Source: RUG14219 sp045538535 (GTDB taxonomy: Bacteria; Cyanobacteriota; Vampirovibrionia; Gastranaerophilales; Gastranaerophilaceae). From it: DNA of 18,593 nt. This document shows, in pieces, positions 13,217 to 18,593 of the stretch (within the stretch, counting starts at the first letter, position 1; every line of letters starts with the position of its first letter). The translations under genes were made by a program, and so were the position numbers. Where the stretch lies: NCBI GenBank assembly GCA_045538535.1, contig JAZSRN010000019.1:1-18593 (forward strand), given 5' to 3'. A model generated the notes under the pieces. It did not search any database. It saw nothing but the letters and a program-made list of their open reading frames with translations, and was not told the origin of the DNA.

Positions 13217-15706
13217 TTATTTTACAACGATATTAACCAATTTTTTCGGAACAACAATCGTTTTAACGATGGTTTTACCTTTCGTAAATTGTTTTACTTT
13301 CTCGCTTGCTAAAGCCATTGTTTTTAATTCCTCTTCTGATGAGGATTCATCAGCTTCGATTTTGTCACGAACTTTGCCGTTTACTTGGACAATTAAGGTG
13401 ATTGAACTCATTTTGGCAAGGTTTTCGTCCCATTCGCACCAAGCTTGTTCGTGAATAGAACCTTCTCCGCCCAATTCAGACCAAGCCTCTTCGCACAAGT
13501 GTACTGCAACCGGTGCCATAAGTTTGAGCAATGACTTGATTGCAAAACTGAATACGATTTTGTCTTCGTCTTGCCATTGAGCTTGTGTAACCCAATCATA
13601 TATTGCGTTTGTCAATTCTCTGTATTTTGAGATTACAGTGTTGAATTGGAAATCGTTTGATATGTCGTTTGTAATGCTTTTTATTGCAATATGAACGATA
13701 CGTACCAAGTCGTCATTTGATTTTGTCAAACTTCCGACTATAGGAGTTGAATTTGCAAGGTCGATTTTGTCTGCGTTACCCGACATTAGACGCCAAACAC
13801 GATTTAAGAATTTGTAGCAACCTTCAACACCGGCATCAGACCAGTCAAAATCTCTGGCCGGTGGTGAATCTGAAAGGATGAACAATCTTGCAGTATCCGC
13901 ACCATAATTTTCAAAGATTTCATCCGGGTCAACGGTATTTCCTTTTGATTTTGACATTTTAGAACCGTCTTTTAGTACCATACCTTGAGTTAGAAGGTTT
14001 TTGAAAGGTTCATCAAAATCAAGCAAGCCCAAATCTCTCAACGCTTTTGTGAAAAATCTGGAATATAAAAGGTGTAAAATTGCGTGTTCAATACCACCAA
14101 CGTATTGATCAACCGGTAACCATTTGTTTACTAAATCTCTGTCAAAACATTTATCCGAATTTTTCGCATCGGAATATCTTAGGTAATACCAACTTGAGCA
14201 TACAAAAGTATCCATTGTATCGGTTTCACGTTTTGCGTGTCCGCCACAAATAGGGCAAACTGTATCTTGGAAAGTTTTTGATGTCAAAATCGGGGATTTT
14301 CCGACCACTGAAAAATCAACGTCTGTAGGTAATTTGACCGGTAATTGGTTTTCCGGAACCGGTTGAATTCCGCACTTATCGCAATAAACTATAGGAATTG
14401 GTGCACCCCAGTAACGTTGACGAGAAACAAGCCAATCGCGAAGTCTGTATTGAGTTTTGAATTCACCAAAACCTTCATCTACAGCTTTTTGTGTAATTGC
14501 TTTTTTTGCTTCGGTGTTTTTCATTCCGTCAAATTCGTTTGAATTTATCAAAATGCCTTCTTCAACGTAAGCTTCTTCTTTACAATCAGAAGGGTTTTCA
14601 GGGTTTTGAATAACCACTTTTAGTGGCAAATTGTATTTCTTTGCAAAATCAAAGTCTCTTGTATCGTGTGTCGGAACGGCCATAACTGCACCGGTTCCGT
14701 ATTCAACAAGAGCATAATCTGCGGTCCAAAGTGGGAAAATTTCGCCATTGAAAGGGTTGCGACAATGAGTACCGAGAGGAACTCCGGTTTTAACTCTATC
14801 TGTCGAAAGTCTTTCGATTTCAGTCATTTTACGAGCGTTGGCTCTGTATTCTTCAACTGCTGAAATGTTTTCAGGAGTTGTAAGTTTTTCGATATCTTTG
14901 TATTCCGGTGCAACAACTAAATAGGTAATTCCATGAACAGTATCAGGTCTTGTTGTGTAAACCGGAACTTCCATTTTTTCGCCTGAAGGTGCATCAACTA
15001 CTTCAAAGCGGAAAATTGCACCTTGAGATTTGCCAATCCAGTTTGCTTGCATTGTTTTTACGTTATCTCCCCATCCAGGAAGTTTGTCCAAATCTTCAAG
15101 CAAAACTTCTGCATAATCCGTAATTTTTAAGAACCATTGAGAAAGATATTTTTTCTCAACAATGCTATCACAACGCCAACATTTGCCGTCGATTACTTGC
15201 TCATTTGCAAGTACGGTTGCGCATTTGTCACACCAGTTTACGGCAGCTTCTTTTTTGTACGCTAATCCTTTTTTATATAATTGTAAAAATAGCCACTGTG
15301 TCCATTTGTAGTAGTCTTCTTTGCAAGTGGTAACTTCTCTGTCCCAATCGTAAGAAAGGCCGAGCATTTTGAGTTGTTTTGTCATATATGCAATGTTTTC
15401 GTCTGTCCATTTTGCAGGGTCTGCGCCGTTTTTCATTGCTGCGTTTTCGGCCGGAAGCCCAAAACTATCCCAACCCATTGGATGAAGTACGTTAAAGCCT
15501 TGCGCTTTTTTAAATCTTGCGATTACGTCCGTAATGGTGTAATTTCTAACGTGTCCCATGTGAAGTTTTCCTGATGGATACGGGAACATCGAAAGGGCAT
15601 AATACTTTGGTTTGTCCGAATCGTTCGGTGTGTGGAATGCACCAGAGTCTTCCCAATGTTTTTGCCATTTTTTCTCTATTTCTTGTGGAAAATATGCTTG
15701 TTTCAT
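13217..15706 (-). CDS. leuS: Leucyl-tRNA synthetase
   Basis: 829 aa, in the usual bacterial LeuRS range. This class I synthetase attaches leucine to tRNA-Leu in the cytoplasm. Seen: the HIGH motif as H49-M-G-H52, a zinc-binding-like CxxC pair (WCDKC...CWRC), the CP1 editing domain with TTRPDTVHGITYLVVAPE and GTGAVMAVPTHDTRDFDFA, the KMSKS motif at 583-587, and a C-terminal anticodon-binding domain ending in VQVNGKVRDKI. GGGAG lies about 10-11 nt before the ATG, slightly long, but no better start is available. The 80-bp upstream gap is too short for a T-box leader. It follows cobO in the same direction and converges with the XRE gene. Confidence 0.97.
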   Translation of the reverse strand: MKQAYFPQEIEKKWQKHWEDSGAFHTPNDSDKPKYYALSMFPYPSGKLHMGHVRNYTITDVIARFKKAQGFNVLHPMGWDSFGLPAENAAMKNGADPAKWTDENIAYMTKQLKMLGLSYDWDREVTTCKEDYYKWTQWLFLQLYKKGLAYKKEAAVNWCDKCATVLANEQVIDGKCWRCDSIVEKKYLSQWFLKITDYAEVLLEDLDKLPGWGDNVKTMQANWIGKSQGAIFRFEVVDAPSGEKMEVPVYTTRPDTVHGITYLVVAPEYKDIEKLTTPENISAVEEYRANARKMTEIERLSTDRVKTGVPLGTHCRNPFNGEIFPLWTADYALVEYGTGAVMAVPTHDTRDFDFAKKYNLPLKVVIQNPENPSDCKEEAYVEEGILINSNEFDGMKNTEAKKAITQKAVDEGFGEFKTQYRLRDWLVSRQRYWGAPIPIVYCDKCGIQPVPENQLPVKLPTDVDFSVVGKSPILTSKTFQDTVCPICGGHAKRETDTMDTFVCSSWYYLRYSDAKNSDKCFDRDLVNKWLPVDQYVGGIEHAILHLLYSRFFTKALRDLGLLDFDEPFKNLLTQGMVLKDGSKMSKSKGNTVDPDEIFENYGADTARLFILSDSPPARDFDWSDAGVEGCYKFLNRVWRLMSGNADKIDLANSTPIVGSLTKSNDDLVRIVHIAIKSITNDISNDFQFNTVISKYRELTNAIYDWVTQAQWQDEDKIVFSFAIKSLLKLMAPVAVHLCEEAWSELGGEGSIHEQAWCEWDENLAKMSSITLIVQVNGKVRDKIEADESSSEEELKTMALASEKVKQFTKGKTIVKTIVVPKKLVNIVVK

Positions 15707-15786
15707 CTTATATCATTCTCCCTAACTTATAATTAATTTAAGTAGAAGTTACCACAAAGAAATTATTTTATCAAATTATATTCTTA

Positions 15787-16365
15787 TTAGTATTCAATCC
15801 CGCGTCTTGCCATTACTCCGGTGTCCCAATAGTGTTTAACGGGTTCAATTTTCGATACTAAATGCGCGATTTCGATAATTTTCGGATTTGCGTCACGCCC
15901 AGTCAAAACGATTTCCATCTCTTCCGGTTTGTTTTTTAAAACATTAACAACTTCATCGACATCTATAATATTTAGGGCGATTGCGATATTTGCTTCGTCC
16001 ATAATAATAAGATTATACTCATTATTTTTTATAGCTTTTTTGACAAGTTCCCAACCTTCTTTTATTGCGGTTGTGTCGTCTTCGTTTTTGTTATCAGTGT
16101 AAACTATTCTATCCAAACCGGCTTGAACGATAGTAAGATTATCTTTGATTGAAGGCGATAAATTTTGGAATGATTTTAATTCTCCGTAATCGTCCCCGCC
16201 TTTTGTAAACATTACAAGTAAAACTTTCCAACATCTGCCGAGTGCTCTCATTGCAAGTCCTAATGATGCGGTTGTTTTTCCTTTGCCGTCTCCGGTGTAG
16301 ACTTGGATGTAGCCGTGTTTTTCCCAGTTTGGGTTGACCAAATTGTTATTGCAAAAATCAGACAC
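15787..16365 (-). CDS. cobO: Cob(I)alamin adenosyltransferase (CobO/BtuR type)
   Basis: 192 aa. CobO transfers the adenosyl group of ATP to cob(I)alamin to make coenzyme B12. It works in de novo synthesis or in salvage. Seen: a P-loop GDGKGKTT at 25-32, the MDEANIAI stretch, VLTGRDANPKIIEIA, and the family ending with MARRGIEY. The start is GTG: AAGGAG lies 8 nt upstream and the frame shows no ATG there. No other cobalamin genes are in the window, which favours salvage or a scattered pathway. It is divergent from the 5-formyl-THF cyclo-ligase gene; the two -10 boxes are one base apart, so their transcription may interfere. The upstream region is too short for a cobalamin riboswitch. Confidence 0.95.
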   Translation of the reverse strand: MSDFCNNNLVNPNWEKHGYIQVYTGDGKGKTTASLGLAMRALGRCWKVLLVMFTKGGDDYGELKSFQNLSPSIKDNLTIVQAGLDRIVYTDNKNEDDTTAIKEGWELVKKAIKNNEYNLIIMDEANIAIALNIIDVDEVVNVLKNKPEEMEIVLTGRDANPKIIEIAHLVSKIEPVKHYWDTGVMARRGIEY

Positions 16366-16388
16366 TAAAATTTCTCCTTAACATTTTC

Positions 16389-16394
16389 ATTATA
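16389..16394 (-). promoter_or_regulatory. -10 box for cobO
   Basis: TATAAT on the minus strand, upstream of AAGGAG and the GTG at 16365. It lies one base from the oppositely directed -10 box at 16396. No convincing -35 is visible. Confidence 0.5.
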
Positions 16395-16395
16395 G

Positions 16396-16401
16396 TATAA
16401 T
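16396..16401 (+). promoter_or_regulatory. -10 box of the 5-formyl-THF cyclo-ligase gene (leaderless)
   Basis: TATAAT ending 6 nt before the ATG at 16408, with no Shine-Dalgarno sequence between. A convincing -35 is not visible. Confidence 0.5.
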
Positions 16402-16407
16402 AAAAAT

Positions 16408-16920
16408 ATGGAGAATAAAATTATCCTTCGGAATAAATTTAAAGAAATAAGAAAAACTCTGGATATGCAATCCAGAAGTTTTGCGTTGTGTGAACTTTTA
16501 AGGTTACACAAAATTTATTTGAAGTCGAAAAATGTTTTGATTTTTTATCCGCTTAATGATGAAGTTGATTTACGGATATTGTTGACTGATGACAAAAATT
16601 TCTATCTTCCTCGTGTTTGTGGCAAAAATTTGGATATTTGTCCATACTCAAAAGGTGATGAACTTGTTATTTCAAAGTTTAATATTTGCGAACCTTGCAC
16701 AAATCCTATTTCGCCAAGCAATCTTGATTTAATTGTTGTTCCTGCGCTTGCGTGTGATAAAGATAATTTTCGTTTAGGTTACGGCGGTGGATTTTATGAC
16801 AGATTGTTGAAAAATCATCCTTCAATCCCTACAGTTACGCTTATTCCGGAAGAACTTTTGTGTGAAAAATTACCGATAGAAGAATACGATGAAAAAGTGG
16901 ATTTTGTGATTTCATGTTAA
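16408..16920 (+). CDS. 5-formyltetrahydrofolate cyclo-ligase
   Basis: 170 aa, at the short end of this family. The enzyme uses ATP to turn 5-formyl-THF into 5,10-methenyl-THF, returning it to one-carbon metabolism. Seen: an N-terminal Arg/Lys-rich helix, FYPLNDEVDLR (46-56), YLPRV (66-70), DLIVVPALACDKDNFRLGYGGGFYDR with the ATP-binding GYGGGFYDR at 124-132, and the C-terminal stretch ending DEKVDFVIS. All main family motifs are intact. The start has no Shine-Dalgarno sequence and lies 6 nt after a perfect TATAAT, so a leaderless mRNA is likely. A hairpin at 16921-16948 starts right after the stop. Confidence 0.95.
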   Translation: MENKIILRNKFKEIRKTLDMQSRSFALCELLRLHKIYLKSKNVLIFYPLNDEVDLRILLTDDKNFYLPRVCGKNLDICPYSKGDELVISKFNICEPCTNPISPSNLDLIVVPALACDKDNFRLGYGGGFYDRLLKNHPSIPTVTLIPEELLCEKLPIEEYDEKVDFVISC

Positions 16921-16948
16921 AAAGGACCCAACACTTGTTGAGTCCTTT
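16921..16948. terminator. Hairpin between converging genes
   Basis: AAAGGAC (16921-16927) and GTCCTTT (16942-16948) form a 7-bp stem extended inside by CAAC/GTTG after one mismatch. On the minus strand five T follow, so it fits as terminator of the gene ending at 17000. On the plus strand only the stem's own TTT follows, giving a weaker one for the cyclo-ligase gene. Confidence 0.65.
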
Positions 16949-16999
16949 AATAGGGGTTAGTTAAAGGATAGGATTATAAGGTAAATTTATCGTTTATCT

Positions 17000-17521
17000 C
17001 TAGCCGACATAATTAGGTTGGAATTGTTTTATACCTTCTTGTTCACCTTTTTTGACTGCTTCGAGTTCTTGTTCTAACATTTTGAGTTGAGTTTCGATTT
17101 TTGTTTTTTCTTCGATAATTTGTTTTTCTTGTTGGTTTAACAACGCCGATTCTTGTTTTGACGCCATTTCCCTTTGCTGTTTGTACAAACTTTGGAAAAT
17201 CCATTGTTGATACATAGCTTGTGCGTTCGGGTCTGGCATTTGCATCATTTGTTGTTGAATCATCGGTGCCATTTGACCCATTTGTTGTTGAGCTCCGAAA
17301 ATCGACGCATTGTGAGAATACATCATAAACATCATCTGCCTATTAAACATTGATGCAGGTGTGTTCATCATATCGTGCATTGAAATTGAACCGTCGGCAA
17401 TATTTGCGGCGTATTGCTGCAAATCCGACAACTTTCTTGTCAAATTCAATAGACGATACTGAAGTTGATGCTGTTGATTTACAATGGCGAGTTTTCGAGC
17501 CGTGAAAATCAGTATAGCCAT
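17000..17521 (-). CDS. Met/Gln-rich coiled-coil protein, unknown
   Basis: 173 aa with unusual composition: the middle (about 50-110) is very rich in Met and Gln (runs such as QQMGQMAPMIQQQMMQM) and is flanked by two helical, coiled-coil-like parts (about 14-42 and 115-160). No signal peptide; a short hydrophobic start (MAILIFTARKLAIV) is too short to be a confident membrane span. I do not recognise a family. Oligomerisation or scaffolding is possible, but no function can be assigned. GGAG lies 7 nt before the ATG. It follows clpP in the same direction, separated by a strong terminator, so it probably has its own promoter. Its own end is at the hairpin at 16921-16948. Confidence 0.7.
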   Translation of the reverse strand: MAILIFTARKLAIVNQQHQLQYRLLNLTRKLSDLQQYAANIADGSISMHDMMNTPASMFNRQMMFMMYSHNASIFGAQQQMGQMAPMIQQQMMQMPDPNAQAMYQQWIFQSLYKQQREMASKQESALLNQQEKQIIEEKTKIETQLKMLEQELEAVKKGEQEGIKQFQPNYVG

Positions 17522-17591
17522 TTCCTTACTCCTACCTAAGTTTTTCTAACTAACCTATTTGATTTTAAATAACCTTTACCTACATGTATAT

Positions 17592-17625
17592 AAAAACATG
17601 CAACTCCAAGGAATTGCATGTTTTT
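17592..17625. terminator. Strong bidirectional terminator after clpP
   Basis: AAAAACATGCAA (17592-17603) and TTGCATGTTTTT (17614-17625) form a perfect 12-bp stem whose ends provide the T tracts on either strand; TCC and GGA can pair inside the loop. It lies about 40 bp after the clpP stop. Confidence 0.85.
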
Positions 17626-17663
17626 ACGCCTATTGTTAAGATTTGTTAATATTTTAATTTTTA

Positions 17664-18275
17664 TTATTTTTCTCTGGTAATAACTTTGTCAATCAAACCG
17701 TATTCTAAAGCTTCTTGAGCAGAAAGATAATGGTCACGTTCGCAATCAGCTTTTACTTTTTCGTAATCTTGGCCGCTGTTATCTGCAATGATTTGCGTAA
17801 GCATTTTTTTCATTCTCAAGATTTCTTTTGCTTCAAGTTCGATATCTGTTGCTTGACCTTGCGCTCCGCCTAATGGTTGGTGAATCATAATTCTTGCACC
17901 CGGAAGGGCCATTCTTTTTCCTTTTGCGCCGGAACATAATAGGAAAGCACCCATTGAGGCAGCTTCGCCTAGACAAATCGTGCAAACATCTGATTTGATA
18001 AGATTCATTGTGTCATAAATTGCCATACCGGCTGTAATTACGCCACCTGGGCTGTTAATATATAACATAATGTCTTTTTCTGAGTTTTCGCTGTCTAATA
18101 ACAATAGTTGTGCAACTACGGAATTTGCAACATCATCGTCGATTTCTGTTCCAAGGAAAATAATTCTTTCTCTTAATAACCTTGAAAAAACATCGAAAGA
18201 ACGCTCGCCACGAGACGAAGATTCAATAACCGTAGGCATATAGTTCATAATTTTTAAGTATTCTTCTTTGTTCAT
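17664..18275 (-). CDS. clpP: ATP-dependent Clp protease proteolytic subunit
   Basis: 203 aa, standard ClpP length. ClpP forms a 14-subunit barrel that degrades proteins fed by ClpX or ClpA/C ATPases. The catalytic triad is visible: S107 in GEAASMGAFLL, H132 in MIHQPLGG, D181 in ERDHYLSAQEALEYGLID. The N-terminal IIFLGTEIDD and LYINSPGGVITAGMAIYDTM strands and helices are typical. The Shine-Dalgarno AGGAGA lies upstream of the ATG, and a promoter with TTGCAG, a 17-bp spacer and TATAAT (18330-18302) precedes it. No clpX or tig gene is adjacent in the window, unlike many proteobacterial clusters. Confidence 0.97.
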   Translation of the reverse strand: MNKEEYLKIMNYMPTVIESSSRGERSFDVFSRLLRERIIFLGTEIDDDVANSVVAQLLLLDSENSEKDIMLYINSPGGVITAGMAIYDTMNLIKSDVCTICLGEAASMGAFLLCSGAKGKRMALPGARIMIHQPLGGAQGQATDIELEAKEILRMKKMLTQIIADNSGQDYEKVKADCERDHYLSAQEALEYGLIDKVITREK

Positions 18276-18301
18276 AAGTCTCTCCTAAAATTTATTTTTA
18301 C

Positions 18302-18330
18302 ATTATATTACGAAAATTACTTTTCTGCAA
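18302..18330 (-). promoter_or_regulatory. Promoter of clpP
   Basis: Minus strand: TTGCAG (18330-18325), 17-bp spacer, TATAAT (18307-18302). The leader of about 20 nt holds AGGAGA. Confidence 0.7.
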
Positions 18331-18349
18331 GATGGTTTGTTGGAGAAGA

Positions 18350-18389
18350 AAGTCTTTCATCGTCTTATTTAGATTTTAATAAAAGACTT
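18350..18389. promoter_or_regulatory. Inverted repeat between clpP and the last reading frame
   Basis: AAGTCTTT (18350-18357) and AAAGACTT (18382-18389) are perfect 8-bp inverted arms, 24 bp apart. The right arm overlaps the -35 box at 18388. It may be an operator or chance. Confidence 0.3.
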
Positions 18390-18416
18390 GTCATTTGTTA
18401 AAAAATTTGATATATT
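18388..18416 (+). promoter_or_regulatory. Promoter of the last reading frame (leaderless)
   Basis: TTGTCA (18388-18393), 17-bp spacer, TATATT (18411-18416), ending 6 nt before the ATG at 18423. A GGGA lies between but only 2 nt from the ATG, too close to act as a Shine-Dalgarno sequence. Confidence 0.6.
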
Positions 18417-18422
18417 GGGAAC

Positions 18423-18548
18423 ATGAAAACTATGAGATTAGATAAATTGTGCATAGATTTTGTTGAGGAAGTTGAAAGCTCTAAATTGCCCGAAACCCTT
18501 GCTATGACTGCGTTTGCGCCTACGGGGGGGGGGGCAATCCAAGCGTAG
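18423..18548 (+). CDS. Short reading frame ending after a poly-G tract, possibly truncated
   Basis: 41 aa beginning MKTMRLDKLCIDFVEEVESS. The first ~35 residues look like ordinary coding sequence (helical, charged) behind a good promoter. The frame then crosses 11 consecutive G (18524-18534) and stops at TAG 18546. One G fewer would keep the frame open to the window end; one G more would extend it to a TAA at 18576. So this is either the 5' part of a longer gene with a variable or miscalled G tract, or a gene broken by a GC-rich repeat. No family recognised. Confidence 0.4.
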   Translation: MKTMRLDKLCIDFVEEVESSKLPETLAMTAFAPTGGGAIQA

Positions 18549-18593
18549 AGCGGGTTTGCGCCCTATTGGGTGTCTAAAACCCAGTAATATCAA
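18512..18593. repeat. GC-rich repeat-like terminal segment
   Basis: The composition changes sharply at about 18510. GTTTGCGCC occurs at 18512-18520 and again at 18554-18562, flanking the 11-G tract. After it TATTGGGT (18564-18571) can pair with ACCCAGTA (18579-18586, one wobble) around a 7-nt loop. This looks like part of a dispersed repeat that continues beyond the window. Its type is unknown. Confidence 0.45.

Noticed and set aside
13408..15574. Several open frames of 60-70 codons inside leuS on both strands
   Set aside because: They lie within a strongly conserved synthetase gene and have no separate signals.
15707..15786. T-box or other leader upstream of leuS
   Set aside because: Only 80 bp separate it from cobO and I see no conserved T-box pattern or large hairpin.
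16366..16407. Cobalamin riboswitch before cobO
   Set aside because: The gap of 42 bp is far too short for this riboswitch.

Overview
This is an AT-rich bacterial chromosome segment (my visual impression is mid-30s % GC). The two type IV-pilin-like proteins with almost the same leader, and the mix of small lineage-specific proteins with ordinary housekeeping genes, suggest a gut Melainabacteria/Gastranaerophilales-type cyanobacterial relative. That assignment is inference from protein style only; no rRNA or marker phylogeny was run. No rRNA, tRNA, CRISPR array, transposase, integrase or reverse transcriptase gene was recognised.

Layout. 1-870: a pilin-like gene (+) followed by two strong hairpins. 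875-3077 (-): a translationally coupled pair of unrecognised membrane proteins (four-helix protein, then TPR-plus-single-TM protein) behind a consensus promoter. 3232-4040: a 47-aa protein (+) and a secreted protein with an acidic tail (-). 4094-6976 (-): uvrA. 7103-7565 (-): two small acidic or helical proteins in one operon. 7692-9128 (-): Orn/Lys/Arg decarboxylase-family enzyme. 9217-11594 (-): a 77-aa membrane protein, a MarR regulator (TTG start) and a DHA2-type drug exporter, with a perfect 8-bp palindrome in the exporter promoter. 11692-12945: a second pilin-like gene (-), with a tandem array and a hairpin after its stop. 12945-13172: a small XRE regulator (+) transcribed divergently from that pilin. 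13217-18275: leuS (-), cobO (-), 5-formyl-THF cyclo-ligase (+), a Met/Gln-rich coiled-coil protein (-) and clpP (-). 18388-18593: a short reading frame that runs into an 11-G tract and a GC-rich repeat-like end.

How the parts may work together. The most interesting locus is 11692-13172. The second pilin ends in a lectin-like domain whose last ~36 codons switch to GC-rich, C-ending codons such as GAC, GGC, TAC, AAC and AGC. That is what adenine-directed mutagenesis of AAC codons by a diversity-generating retroelement (DGR) would leave. No reverse transcriptase or template repeat is in the window, so this is a hypothesis. The pilin promoter (perfect TTGACA-N17-TATAAT) overlaps, face to face, the promoter of the XRE gene. 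A 13-bp dyad covers both, suggesting that XRE controls itself and the pilin.

A second theme is leaderless transcription. Five genes have a -10 box ending only 6-7 nt before the start codon and no Shine-Dalgarno sequence, whereas their neighbours have clear Shine-Dalgarno sequences.
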